Shown here piece by piece: positions 9,890-18,631 of a DNA stretch of 64,000 nt. The notes below the pieces were generated by a model, which was not told where the DNA came from, searched no databases, and worked only from the letters and a program-made list of their open reading frames with translations. The stretch is taken from the NCBI GenBank assembly GCA_018402445.1, contig JAGYIT010000007.1, positions 868,001 to 932,000 of the forward strand, in the 5' to 3' direction. Position 1 is the first letter of the stretch; each line of letters begins with the position of its first letter. This stretch comes from Akkermansiaceae bacterium (GTDB lineage: Bacteria > Verrucomicrobiota > Verrucomicrobiia > Verrucomicrobiales > Akkermansiaceae). Both the position numbers and the translations under genes were made by a program.

Positions 9890-9900
9890 TTACCGCTGAT

Positions 9901-10662
9901 ATGATTGTATCCGATGAGAGACCCGTGGGCAAACGGGTCATGCTGATGGGCACCTGCCTTTGCGACGCCTTCTACGACGAGGCGGCGAAGGCCACGGTGG
10001 AGGTTCTCGAATATCTCGGAGTTACCGTCGAGTTTCCGGAGAACCAGACATGCTGCGGCCAGCCCGCGTTCAATTCGGGTGATTGGAACGCTTCCCGGAA
10101 AGTGGCCCGCCACACCGCCGACGTATTCGCCGGCGATCTGCCCGTGATCGTCCCTTCCGGTTCCTGCGCGGCGATGAATTTTCACGGGAATCTCCTCCAG
10201 TTCGAGGAAGCCCCCGAGGAAAAAATTAACTCCCTTGCCCGCCGCACCTGGGAAGTGATGGATTTCATTCGCCACGGTCTCGGGGTCAAAACTTGGCCGG
10301 GCACCTTCGCCGAGCCGACTCGCATCGCTTTCCACCGCTCCTGTCACTCGCGCGGCTCGAACAGCGGCGAGGCCATCCTTGAGTTGCTCGGCTCCATCGG
10401 CAACGCCGAGATCGTCCCCTTCGGACAGGGCGAGCAATGCTGCGGCTTCGGCGGCACTTTCTCGGTGACTTTCCCGCACATCTCAGGACGTATGGGCACA
10501 CTCAAGATGGATCACATCTTGGACGCCAAGCCCGACATCCTCACCAGCGGCGACATGTCCTGCCTGATGCACCTGACAGGTCTCGCGCGCGCCCAGGGCC
10601 GCCCGGTCCGGCATTGCCACGCCATCGAGATTCTCCGCGACACGCTTCCCGTAAAATCATAG
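9901..10662 (+). CDS. lutA: LutA: lactate utilization Fe-S oxidoreductase
   Basis: 253-aa protein with two cysteine-rich CCG domains: CLCDAFYDEAAK...NQTCCGQPAFNSG (residues 18-60) and HRSCHSRGSN...QCCGFGGTFSVTFP (residues ~147-200). This is the LutA/YkgE arrangement. With LutB and LutC it forms an L-lactate dehydrogenase complex feeding electrons to the respiratory chain. The ATG at 9901 fits the family start region. lutB lies 1.45 kb downstream, separated by an aminopeptidase gene. Confidence 0.92.
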   Translation: MIVSDERPVGKRVMLMGTCLCDAFYDEAAKATVEVLEYLGVTVEFPENQTCCGQPAFNSGDWNASRKVARHTADVFAGDLPVIVPSGSCAAMNFHGNLLQFEEAPEEKINSLARRTWEVMDFIRHGLGVKTWPGTFAEPTRIAFHRSCHSRGSNSGEAILELLGSIGNAEIVPFGQGEQCCGFGGTFSVTFPHISGRMGTLKMDHILDAKPDILTSGDMSCLMHLTGLARAQGRPVRHCHAIEILRDTLPVKS

Positions 10663-10714
10663 GTTCACAGAAATTTACTGTTTGCGCCCGGCGGATTCCG
10701 GTTAACTTCGGCTC

Positions 10715-11815
10715 ATGCATGATCCGCGCATCGACGCCCTAGCTTCCCAGCTTGTCGGCTATTCCACGGCCCTGAAAAAAGGGGAGAAAGTCCTCATTGA
10801 TCTCTACGACGTGCCGGATTCCATCGGTCTCGCGCTGATCCGCGAGGCGAGGAAACGGAAGGCCTTCCCCTTCATCCGCATCCACCAGGCGCGCATTACC
10901 CGCGAGATGCTCAGCGGCGCGGAGGCAGAGCAATACCAGCTCATCGCGAAACATCTGATGACCGAGATGAAGGACATGGACGCCTACATCGCGGTCCGCG
11001 GCAGTCACAATATTTCCGAAACTTCCGATGTCTCCGCGGACTCCATGCAACTCGCCATGAAAAAGCTCCGCGGCGTGATGGATCACCGCGTCAAGAAAAC
11101 GAAATGGTGCGTCTTGCGCTGGCCCACTCCCGCCATGGCGCAACAGGCGAACATGAGCACTGAGGCCTTCGAGGATTTTTTCTTCAAGGTCTGCCTGCTT
11201 GATTACAAAGCGCTCATCCCGGCTATGAATGCCCTCGTCCGGCTGATGAACAAGACCAATGAGGTGCACATCACCGGCCCCGGCACCGACTTGAAATTCT
11301 CGATCAAGGACATCCCCGCTGTGGCTTCCGGCGGCAATTATAACATTCCGGACGGCGAGGTTTTCACATCGCCCGTCAAGGATTCGGTCGAAGGTTTCAT
11401 CACCTACAATGCGCCAACCATCTACCAGGGCATCGCCTTCGACGCGATCCGCCTTGAGTTCAGCGAGGGGAAAATCACCAAGGCTGAGGCGGGATCCAAG
11501 ACTAAGGAAATTAACCGCATCCTCGATTCCGATCCGGGCGCGCGCCACATCGGCGAGTTTGCGCTGGGCTTCCACCCGCACATCCGCGAGCCGATGCGTG
11601 ATATTCTCTTCGACGAGAAGATCGCCGGCTCCTTCCATTTTACACCCGGCCAAGCCTACGAGATCGCCGACAACGGCAACCGCTCGCAGGTTCACTGGGA
11701 TATGGTCAGCATCCAGCGCAAGGACTGGGGCGGCGGCGAGATCCGCTTTGATGGGAAACTGATCCGCAAGGACGGAGTCTTCCTTCCGAAGGAGCTCGCG
11801 AAGCTAAATTTCTAA
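10715..11815 (+). CDS. M29-family aminopeptidase
   Basis: 366-aa leucyl/general metallo-aminopeptidase of family M29 (AmpS/PepS type), cytoplasmic. The cocatalytic metal site is suggested by GEVFTSP (residue ~217), [10 protein letters not shown] (~281), [12 protein letters not shown] (~312) and QVHWDMV (~337), the conserved Glu/His/Asp stations of the family. It sits between lutA and lutB on the same strand, an unusual place for a peptidase; the gaps on each side (52 and 300 bp) mean co-transcription is only possible. Confidence 0.9.
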   Translation: MHDPRIDALASQLVGYSTALKKGEKVLIDLYDVPDSIGLALIREARKRKAFPFIRIHQARITREMLSGAEAEQYQLIAKHLMTEMKDMDAYIAVRGSHNISETSDVSADSMQLAMKKLRGVMDHRVKKTKWCVLRWPTPAMAQQANMSTEAFEDFFFKVCLLDYKALIPAMNALVRLMNKTNEVHITGPGTDLKFSIKDIPAVASGGNYNIPDGEVFTSPVKDSVEGFITYNAPTIYQGIAFDAIRLEFSEGKITKAEAGSKTKEINRILDSDPGARHIGEFALGFHPHIREPMRDILFDEKIAGSFHFTPGQAYEIADNGNRSQVHWDMVSIQRKDWGGGEIRFDGKLIRKDGVFLPKELAKLNF

Positions 11816-12115
11816 GCGACCCGAGGATGCGGAGGATCAAAATGATGGCGGATGCACATCAACTGGGAGGCCTGCGATGCAGGGGCATTGTCCCCCAATC
11901 CGGCGTATGCCGCCGGGCATGCGGGCTGTCGCTGTGCTAATCCTGCGGGGAGGCGTATGGCGCATTTCCCGCACGGCTTTTGAATAGCCAATGTCGGCCA
12001 GTGAAACATCCCATTGGGTGGGGGAGTAGGAAAAGATTCCCCTTCATGAATCCTCCGCTAGCCAAACCTTTCGGAAGTGCTATCCTCACGCGGAAGAGAT
12101 AGATTTCCCCACAAA
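11816..12115. other. Intergenic region before lutB
   Basis: 300 bp without a credible gene. It contains a small hairpin (GGGG-CATTGT-CCCC near 11883) and probably the lutB promoter and 5' leader. No riboswitch fold is recognised. Confidence 0.4.
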
Positions 12116-13501
12116 ATGCCACAGCAAATCGACACCTACGCGCGGAACATTTCCGACGAGAAGCAGCACTCTGTAATCGACGGTTCGTCGGCGGGAACGG
12201 ACAAGCGCTACAAGGCGCTACACCATGACTACGGAGATCCCAACCCTCTACGGAAACTGGCCGGCGCCATCAAGGATCATACCCTCCACCACCTCGATGA
12301 GTATCTGGAAAAATCTGAAAAAGCCCTAACGGATCGCGGGGTTCACGTCCATTACGCCTCCACGGATGAGGACGCGCGGCAGGCAATCCTTTCCATTCTC
12401 CGCGAGCACGGGGTCACGCAGCTCACCAAATCGAAGTCTATGGCGGCGGAGGAGATTCACCTGAACCCTTTCCTGATTGAGAACGGCATCGACTGCCTGG
12501 AGTCGGATCTCGGGGAGTTCATCATCCAGCTCGACGGCGATGAACCCTCGCACATCGTCAAGCCCATCATCCACAAGAACCGCCGCGGCATCGCCGAGAC
12601 GTTTTTGCGCGAGGGCATTGCGGCGGATTACAACGACGATCCCGAGACGATCACCCGCCGCGCCCGCGTCCATCTGCGCGGGAAATACATGACCGCCGAG
12701 GCGGGCATCACCGGTGCGAATTTCGTTTGTTCGGACACCGGACGGCTCGTCCTTGTTACCAACGAGGGCAACTCGCGGTTCGGCATGGCACCCAACAAGC
12801 TGCACATCGCCCTTGTAGGCATCGAGAAAATCATCCCGAAGGAGCGCGACCTTTCCGTGTTCCTGAACCTGCTCGGGCGCTCCGCCACCGGCCAGCAGCT
12901 AACGGTTTACACGGAATTCATCAACGGACCGAAATCCGCGAACCAAGCCGACGGCCCGGAGCACATGCATGTCGTATTTATCGACAACGGCCGCACCGAC
13001 GTGCTGGCCTCGAACTGCCGGGAAATCCTGCGCTGCATCCGCTGCTCGGCGTGCCAGAACGTGTGCCCGGTCTATCGGCAGGCATCGGGCCACGCCTACC
13101 GCTCCACCTACGGCGGCCCGATCGGCGCGGTGCTCTCGCCCATCCTCTTCGGCAGCCGTTTCCCGGAGCTCGCCGATCTCCCGAAAGCCTCCTCGCTCTG
13201 CGGCGCGTGCAACGAGGTCTGTCCGGTCGATATCCCCATCTCCGATCTCCTGCTGCGCCTCCGCGACAAGGCGAAGCGCGAGGAAATCCCCTCCGAGGGC
13301 GCGATCCCGATGTCGCCCTTCGCCACCCTCGCCACCTCGCCCTCTCTGTGGCGCACGGCGATGACCATGTCGAAAGCGATGAACCACCTACCTATCCAGG
13401 TCGCTCCCATCAAGCCGCTCCAGGATTGGCTGGGCCAAAGGACGCTGCCGGAATCGCATGGCGGGGATTTCAGGAAATGGCTGAAGGAGAGGCGGAGATG
13501 A
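12116..13501 (+). CDS. lutB: LutB: lactate utilization iron-sulfur protein
   Basis: 461-aa LutB/YkgF protein. The N-terminal LUD domain (residues ~60-290) includes VHVHYASTDEDAR and KSMAAEEIHLN. A ferredoxin-like region with CIRCSACQNVCPVYR (~302) and CGACNEVCPVDIP (~362) binds two 4Fe-4S clusters. It works with LutA and LutC in lactate oxidation. The ATG at 12116 is chosen over one 13 codons upstream because MPQQIDTYARNI matches the usual family start. Confidence 0.93.
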   Translation: MPQQIDTYARNISDEKQHSVIDGSSAGTDKRYKALHHDYGDPNPLRKLAGAIKDHTLHHLDEYLEKSEKALTDRGVHVHYASTDEDARQAILSILREHGVTQLTKSKSMAAEEIHLNPFLIENGIDCLESDLGEFIIQLDGDEPSHIVKPIIHKNRRGIAETFLREGIAADYNDDPETITRRARVHLRGKYMTAEAGITGANFVCSDTGRLVLVTNEGNSRFGMAPNKLHIALVGIEKIIPKERDLSVFLNLLGRSATGQQLTVYTEFINGPKSANQADGPEHMHVVFIDNGRTDVLASNCREILRCIRCSACQNVCPVYRQASGHAYRSTYGGPIGAVLSPILFGSRFPELADLPKASSLCGACNEVCPVDIPISDLLLRLRDKAKREEIPSEGAIPMSPFATLATSPSLWRTAMTMSKAMNHLPIQVAPIKPLQDWLGQRTLPESHGGDFRKWLKERRR

Positions 13502-13591
13502 ATCGGGCGTTCTAACACCCAACTCTAGCTCAGTTCCCTCCGCGAACCCCGCCACCTCCGTTTTTATCAAAGCCTGAATTCCCAAAAAACC

Positions 13592-14200
13592 ATGTCCCGT
13601 TCCCAAATTTTCTCCAAGATCCGCGAGACTACCTCGAGCCTGCAATCCAAGGGTGCCTATCCGGAATACGACACTTCCATCATGCACTCCGCCGCGAAGC
13701 TGGCAGAGCCGGACCTATGGCAATGTTTCTCCGACAACTTCAAGGCGGTCAGCGGCCGCCCGATGGAATCGGTGGCGCAGCTCATCGAGTTCCTGGACGG
13801 TAATAATCAGCGCTACGGCTATTGCGATCCTGCGCTCTACGAGGCCGTCGGTTCCAAGCTCGCCGCCGCCGGACTCACCGTGGAAACGGAATACCACCGC
13901 GACCGTTACGACGACTACCGTTTCGGGATCACCCGCGCCACGGGAGCTATCGCGGAGTCCGGCTCGCTGATCATCGACGATTTCCTGACCTCAAGCCGCC
14001 TGGCCGCGCTGTCGCCGTGGGTGCATGTGGGGGTGCTGAAAAGGGAGGAGGTTCTGCGCACCATTCCCGATGCCATCGCGGCCTTCGGCGAGGCTCCCAA
14101 TATCATTTGGTGCACGGGGCCCTCGAAAACAGCCGATGTGGAGGGCATCCTCATCGAAGGGGTGCATGGGCCGGGTGAACAGATCGCCATGCTCCTCTAG
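13592..14200 (+). CDS. lutC: LutC-like LUD-domain protein
   Basis: 202-aa LUD domain protein, the third LutABC component. GITRATGAIAESGSLII (~109-125) and the C-terminal NIIWCTGPSKTADVEGILIEGVHGP are diagnostic. It follows lutB by 90 bp on the same strand and converges on prfB with a 13-bp gap. Confidence 0.9.
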   Translation: MSRSQIFSKIRETTSSLQSKGAYPEYDTSIMHSAAKLAEPDLWQCFSDNFKAVSGRPMESVAQLIEFLDGNNQRYGYCDPALYEAVGSKLAAAGLTVETEYHRDRYDDYRFGITRATGAIAESGSLIIDDFLTSSRLAALSPWVHVGVLKREEVLRTIPDAIAAFGEAPNIIWCTGPSKTADVEGILIEGVHGPGEQIAMLL

Positions 14201-14213
14201 GAAGCCCATCGGA

Positions 14214-15354
14214 TCAATCCTCCTCGTCCTTCGCGCCCTTGACACGGACTTTGCCACGGAGCTTCGCCTCAATGAAAGCGTCGATATCGCCGTCCATGAT
14301 GTCATCAATATTGCCGCTTTCCTCGCCGGTGCGGAGATCGAGGACTTTCTGGTAGGGCTGGAACACGTAGGAGCGGATCTGGCTGCCCCATGAGACATCG
14401 CTCTTTTCGCCGTAAGCGGCTTCGGCTTCGGCCGCGCGTTTGTCTTCCTCGATCTGGAAAAGTTTCGCTTTGAGGATCTGGTAGGCGAGTTCCTTGTTCG
14501 CGCCCTGGGTGCGGGAGGCGGTGGACTTGATCAGGATCCCGGTGGGAAGGTGGCGCAGCAGCACGCCGGTCTCTACCTTGTTGACGTTCTGTCCGCCCTT
14601 GCCGCCGGAGCGCATGGTGCTGATCTCCACGTCCTTGTCGGCGATCTCGATCCGGATCTTGTCATCGACCTCGGGGGTGGCGTCGATGGAGGCGAAGGAG
14701 GTGTGCCGTTTCCCTGCGGAGTCGAAAGGTGAGATGCGGACGAGGCGGTGGACGCCGCGTTCGTTCTTGAGGAAGCCGAAGGCGTTTTCTCCGGTGATCT
14801 TGACCGTGGATGAGCGGAGGCCGGCGCCATCGCCGTCTTCCCAGTCGAGGGTTTCCACGCGGTATCCTTTGCTCTCCGCCCAGCGCGTGTACATTCGGTG
14901 CAGCATCTGCGCCCAGTCGCAGGCCTCGGTGCCACCGGCTCCTGCCTGGATGACGAGGTAACAGTTGGCATTGTCATTGGGGCGGTTCAGGAGTGTGAGG
15001 AGCTCGAATGCGCGGATGTCCTTATCCAGTTTGGCCGCGCCGTTGATGGCTTCGCGTGCCAGCTCCTCGTCGTCGAATTCCTTGGCCAGCGAGACACCTT
15101 CGATGACGTCGCTGGCGCGGGATTCCAGCGCGAAGAACGCCTCCAGCCTTTTTTTCATCGTGGCCGCATCCTCCGAGATGGTGCGGGCTTTGTCGGCGTC
15201 GTCCCAGAAGTTGGGGGCTCCCATCGCCTCTTCCAGCGTCTGGATCTTGTTTTCGAGGGCGGGAACGTCAAAGATACCTCCTGAGCTTTGACAGGCGGCT
15301 CTGGAAGCCGTCCGTGTCAAGCGCCAGGAGGTCAGCGGTGGGGAGTGTGGACAT
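14214..15354 (-). CDS. prfB: Peptide chain release factor 2, +1 programmed frameshift
   Basis: RF2 recognises UGA and UAA stop codons. The main frame carries the GGQ loop ([16 protein letters not shown]), with the anticodon-like specificity region upstream. Translation starts at 15354 ([13 protein letters not shown]), runs 28 codons to an in-frame TGA, then shifts +1 into the long frame ([16 protein letters not shown]). The signal is the classic one: internal Shine-Dalgarno AGGAGG, 3-nt spacer, then CTT TGA C. RF2 shortage would raise shifting, so the gene is autoregulated. The long frame is also open upstream of 15354 but those residues come from a repeat-like spacer and are not RF2. Confidence 0.96.
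15267..15282 (-). promoter_or_regulatory. prfB: prfB +1 recoding site
   Basis: On the minus strand AGGAGG (15282-15277) is followed after TAT by CTTTGAC (15273-15267). The CTT codon in the P-site slips +1 at the slow UGA stop codon. It matches the well-studied E. coli site except AGGAGG for AGGGGG. Confidence 0.95.
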
Positions 15355-15370
15355 AGGGGGCGGGGTTTTA

Positions 15371-15470
15371 AATGGGAGATCGGGAATTGGCGATTGGAAA
15401 TTGGGGTATTCGGGTGCAGAGGCGATTTTTGGCGTTTGGAAGTTGAAAGTTGGAAGTTGAAAGTTAGGAT
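15371..15470. repeat. Low-complexity dispersed repeat tract
   Basis: Runs of near-repeating units (GGAATTGGCGATTGGAAATT and then TTGGAAGTTGAAAGTT twice in tandem at ~15437-15466) fill the spacer between the prfB start and the divergent DUF5069 gene. It belongs to the same style of 7-8-nt-period, A/T-rich tract seen at 16080, 18541, 26135 and 31131. Confidence 0.55.
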
Positions 15471-15479
15471 GCGTGCACC

Positions 15480-15917
15480 ATGAGCAACAAAATCATCCCC
15501 ACCATCTCGTCCGGAACCGCAGGCCCGCTTGGCGTCCTTCACCTTCCCCGCCTCTGGCAGAAGATGTGCCTCGGCGCGGTCGGTAAGCTCGCCGACGGAT
15601 ACGCGAACTGCGGCCCCGGCTACGACATGATGACCCTCGACGCCCTCGGCGTGGATCGCGACGCGTTGGTCGCCTTCGTTTCCGAGAACAAACCGACCTA
15701 TGTGCAGTTCGAGAAATTTATTGCCGACAACGCGACGAATCTTAACGAGACATCCATTGCCGGACATAACGCCGCGGTCACCGGCTACCAGCACGCCGAT
15801 GAGACCCGCCAGTCGATCCTTGCCGCCGCCGGGCTTCCCGACGGCAAGCCCACCGACGCGGTGAACCTGAACAACCTCGACGACTGGCAGGAATTCCACG
15901 CGGCGGAGCTGGCGTAA
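15480..15917 (+). CDS. DUF5069-like protein
   Basis: 145-aa soluble protein. The [20 protein letters not shown] segment (~22-42) and the [22 protein letters not shown] core (~47-68) resemble DUF5069, a family of unknown function common in Verrucomicrobia. A second member with the matching LPRILVKARAKIAGEL segment is at 48251-48778. Divergent from prfB. Function unknown; ATG at 15480 is the only reasonable start. Confidence 0.7.
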   Translation: MSNKIIPTISSGTAGPLGVLHLPRLWQKMCLGAVGKLADGYANCGPGYDMMTLDALGVDRDALVAFVSENKPTYVQFEKFIADNATNLNETSIAGHNAAVTGYQHADETRQSILAAAGLPDGKPTDAVNLNNLDDWQEFHAAELA

Positions 15918-15932
15918 GCGCCCGTCTCACGT

Positions 15933-16025
15933 TTACAGCAGGAGAAAGCAGACATCGATGAGCGAGGAGACATCGAGCTGCGGTTCGGACTCGGGTTCGG
16001 TAAGGATGATTTTGTGGCGTGCCAT
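15933..16025 (-). pseudogene. ExbD/TolR N-terminal remnant, 30 codons
   Basis: ATG at 16025 opens a frame reading MARHKIILTEPESEPQLDVS then SLIDVCFLLL and a TAA stop. The conserved ExbD/TolR signature is LD(V/M)xxLIDVxFLLL followed by the rest of the membrane helix; here the stop falls in the middle of that helix. Codons after the stop do not resemble ExbD in any frame. It is therefore a 5' stub of a proton-channel subunit gene that normally pairs with ExbB, and no exbB is nearby. It ends 16 bp from the convergent DUF5069 stop, so a deletion that fused the two ends is likely. Confidence 0.65.
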
Positions 16026-16058
16026 GGCAAAGGGTCAACGCCACGGCTCTGGAAATCC

Positions 16059-17358
16059 TCAGGCTTCAAATTCGATTACCTCTTTCTTGAGTTTTGAGAT
16101 TTGAGATTTGAAATTTTCCACGCCCAGCCGGATGCCTTCGCCCTTGTGCATCGTTTCTTCGTATTCGTGCTCCGGCACGGAGTCCGCGACGATGCCCGCA
16201 CCGACGTGGTAGCTGAGATTTCGTGCCGTCGCGGACGAGGGTGCGGATGGCGATGTTGAACTGGCTTTCGCCGTTGAAGCCGAGCCAGCCGATCGCGCCG
16301 CAATAGATTCCGCGCGGCGCGGCCTCCAGCTCCGCGATGATTTCCATCGCGCGTTTTTTCGGGGCACCGGTGATGCTGCCGCCGGGGAAACAGGCGGCCA
16401 GCGCGCCGACCGCATCCTCATTTTTCCGCAAGGTTCCCCTCACCGTGGAAACGAGGTGATGCACCTGCGCGAGGCTCTCAAGCTGCAGCATCCCGCTTAC
16501 CTCCACGCTGCCGAATTCGCAGACCTGGCCGAGGTCGTTGCGCAGGAGGTCGGTGATCATCACCAACTCCGCGACTTCCTTTTCCGAAGTCTGCAGCTCC
16601 ACGGCGGAGCGCCTGTCCTCGTCCGCATCGCGGAAGCGCGGACGGGTGCCCTTGATGGGGCTCGTCTCCACTAGGTTTCCCGAAATCCGCAGGAACAGCT
16701 CCGGCGAGGTGCAGAGCACCTCTTTCCCCTCGAGACCCAGCCACGCCCCCATCGGTGCCGGAGTGGCCTGCCGCAGAATTTCATAAAGCCCGAAGAGCGA
16801 GCCGCCGCTCACCTCCGCGGAAAATCCCTGGGCGAGGTTCACCTGATAGATATCGCCCGCCGCGATCCATTCCTTCGCCCGGCGCACCGCTTCGATGAAT
16901 TTTCCGCGTCCCGTTACCGCTGTGAAATCACCAACCTTCACCGGCTCGTTTCCGGTGTCGCGTAATTTGGAGGAAAGCTCACCGCGCTCCCACCACTCTC
17001 CGCTTTCCTCGTCTTTCACGAGCATGTCGCGGTATTCTCCGAACGCGAAATTCCCCTCGTAATCCACCCAGCCGCACAGCCCGCCTTCCGGGAAACCATG
17101 ATCCCCGCCGCATGTCGCGTTCGCGGAGAGGACGGCGCGCAGTGCCGTTAGATCCGTTTCTGAAAAAACCGAACCCCGGTACATCTCCACCGGAGCGGCC
17201 GCGATCACGGAGACCGCGCGACCCGCCTTCGACGGCACATTTCCCGCCGTATCGAAAAACACCAACCCGTCGAGCCACCGCAGCCCGCGCGCGACATCGA
17301 CGGCCTCCGCGCCCTCCAGGCCCGGCACCTTTCTCATTCCGCTCGCGGTTCGCTCCAC
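16059..17358 (-). CDS. pabB: Aminodeoxychorismate synthase component I, frameshifted
   Basis: PabB turns chorismate plus ammonia into 4-amino-4-deoxychorismate for folate synthesis. Visible family motifs are IYQVNLAQGF, SPELFLRI, SPIKGTRPR (the Lys distinguishes PabB/ADC synthase from TrpE), DLLRNDLGQVCEFGSV, HHLVSTVRG and FPGGSITGAPKKRAMEII. After NIAIRTLVRDGT the frame is lost near 16220-16230; the expected continuation LSYHVGAGIVADSVPEHEYEE is present one frame over and runs to a stop at 16059, whereas the original frame stops at 16066. One base too many (or two too few) explains it. The end of both frames reads through a dispersed repeat tract. The start is uncertain; ATG at 17337 is an alternative to 17358. 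Confidence 0.85.
16080..16121 (-). repeat. TTTGAGATTTGAAATTT-type dispersed tract
   Basis: A/T-rich units TTTGAGATTTGAGATTTGAAA on the plus strand, encoding the C-terminal FKSQISKLKKE-like end of pabB. Same family as the tracts at 18541, 26135 and 31131. Confidence 0.55.
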
Positions 17359-17443
17359 GCCGGAACCATGGCGTTGATGGTGCGGCGCTCAACCGAAAAA
17401 TCCGGACTCGATCCGTCGGATCGGGCGTATCAGCATCAGCGCC

Positions 17444-17569
17444 GTGAAAGTCGCGCTGCCGGTCATCACCTTCGCGCTCCGCCATGCGCTGGCGGTTCCG
17501 CTGGCCATCGCGGCGGGGTGCGTGCTGTGGACGGTGGCTTATGTGTCGCTGCTTTTGTGGGCGGTGTAG
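17444..17569 (+). CDS. Small single-helix membrane ORF
   Basis: GTG start, 41 codons. The product is almost entirely hydrophobic (VALPVITFALRHALAVPLAI then AAGCVLWTVAYVSLLLWAV) and would make one or two membrane helices. Its TAG stop overlaps the GTG start of the next ORF (TAGTG), which suggests translational coupling or, alternatively, a frameshift splitting one gene. The ribosome site is weak. Not recognised as a known family. Confidence 0.4.
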   Translation: MKVALPVITFALRHALAVPLAIAAGCVLWTVAYVSLLLWAV

Positions 17570-17820
17570 TGGGCTGGCCAAGGATCGCGGCGATACCGGT
17601 GGTATTCGTCTGCGGCTTCCTTTTCAGCTTGGCCATCTATTGGCTTTTCTCGTCCGATCTAATCTTCCCCTTCTTGAAGATCCTCTTAGGTTATGTGATA
17701 TTTCTTTCCGTTCCGCTGGGAGGATCCTGGTGGGTCACGGAAGGTCCCGGCGCGGTCTTCGAGGCGTTCCGGCGTTGGCGGGCGAGGCGGCGGATTAAAT
17801 CACTGCCGGGCAGAGGATAG
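17569..17820 (+). CDS. Small membrane protein, coupled to preceding ORF
   Basis: 83 aa from a GTG at 17569. Two membrane helices are seen (IAAIPVVFVCGFLFSLAIYW and FLKILLGYVIFLSVPLGGSW), followed by a basic tail FRRWRARRRIKSLPGRG that should face the cytoplasm. No family recognised. It is followed at once by a pair of strong hairpins that would end transcription. Confidence 0.5.
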   Translation: MGWPRIAAIPVVFVCGFLFSLAIYWLFSSDLIFPFLKILLGYVIFLSVPLGGSWWVTEGPGAVFEAFRRWRARRRIKSLPGRG

Positions 17821-17821
17821 C

Positions 17822-17865
17822 GGGGACTACAAGTCCCCACGACGGACTGGGACTGCAAGTCCCAG
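17822..17865. terminator. Two tandem palindromes between convergent genes
   Basis: GGGGACT-ACA-AGTCCCC (17822-17838) and CTGGGACT-GCA-AGTCCCAG (17847-17865) are perfect 7- and 8-bp stems with 3-nt loops, of closely related sequence. They fill the 45 bp between the membrane ORF stop and the lipase stop. They can act as a two-way terminator; the shared core GGGACTnCAAGTCCC suggests a REP-like dispersed palindrome. Confidence 0.65.
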
Positions 17866-18537
17866 CTACGCCCCGGCCTTTTCGATCACGAGGCGTTTCT
17901 CGATGTCGTCGAGGACGGGCTTCGAGTGGAGCATGAGGGGGTGGAGGAGGACGGGGTGGGAATGGTTCTCGGCGCGTTTCCAGACGGATGATTCCGTAGG
18001 TAGGATGATGAGATCCATGGGCGTGCGGTACGAAACAACGGGCATGTCGCCGAGGCGGTGCTCGGTTTCCTCAAGTTTTTTGAGGAAAGGGCTGCCGGGT
18101 CGCATCTGGCGCGCGCCTTTTCCGGGGTAGGTGTAGGCCATTTTCGTGCCATGGTGGGGGGAAGAGACGGTGATGAAAGAGTCGCAACGCTCCGCGCCGC
18201 CTAGATTCTGGAGATAATGCCGGGAGACGAGGCCGCCCATACTGAAACCGACCATCGCGAAGCGCGCGTCCGGCCCGAACTCCGCGTCGATGCCGTCCTT
18301 GAGCGTTTCCGCGAGCTGGTCGATGCCGTCGCGGGCATCGTTCGGCCTGAGCTGCGGGACGTGGCATTGGATGCCATGTGTTTCGAGGCGCTGGCGGAGG
18401 GAGTTGAACGCGGTGCCGTCCTCAAGAATGCCGTGGACGAGCACGACTTTTTCATAACGCGGCTGGGAGGGCTGCGGATGGCAGGAAACGGCGGTGGCGA
18501 AAACGCCGGTGAAAAGCTGGAAGAAGCGCGCGGTCAT
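17866..18537 (-). CDS. Secreted alpha/beta-hydrolase (lipase-like)
   Basis: 223 aa from the ATG at 18537, with a signal peptide (FFQLFTGVFATAVSCHPQP) that may be lipoprotein-type. HGILEDG (~43) is the oxyanion-hole loop, GFSMGGL (~108) the nucleophile elbow, MDLIILPTESSV (~185) probably bears the acid and the HPVLLHPLMLH end the catalytic His. The family includes triacylglycerol lipases and acyltransferases. An ATG four codons upstream lies inside a repeat tract and is less likely. Confidence 0.83.
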   Translation of the reverse strand: MTARFFQLFTGVFATAVSCHPQPSQPRYEKVVLVHGILEDGTAFNSLRQRLETHGIQCHVPQLRPNDARDGIDQLAETLKDGIDAEFGPDARFAMVGFSMGGLVSRHYLQNLGGAERCDSFITVSSPHHGTKMAYTYPGKGARQMRPGSPFLKKLEETEHRLGDMPVVSYRTPMDLIILPTESSVWKRAENHSHPVLLHPLMLHSKPVLDDIEKRLVIEKAGA

Positions 18538-18540
18538 GGG

Positions 18541-18580
18541 AAAATTCAAATTTCAAAGATCAACTTTCAAGGAAGAGGCG
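18541..18580. repeat. TTCAAATTTCAAA-type dispersed tract
   Basis: AAATTCAAATTTCAAAGATC followed by AACTTTCAAGGAAGAG lies immediately upstream of the lipase start. Near-identical text (TTCAAATTTCAAGTTTCAAG then GAAGAGC) is upstream of xth at 26135-26172. Confidence 0.6.
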
Positions 18581-18631
18581 GGCGGCTTTACATGACATCC
18601 CCTATTGACGTTGGAATTTGAGGGTTAGGAG

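Noticed and set aside
15355..15899. N-terminal extension of RF2 in the long frame
   Set aside because: The extension is antisense to the DUF5069 gene and a repeat tract; the frameshift leader explains the true start.
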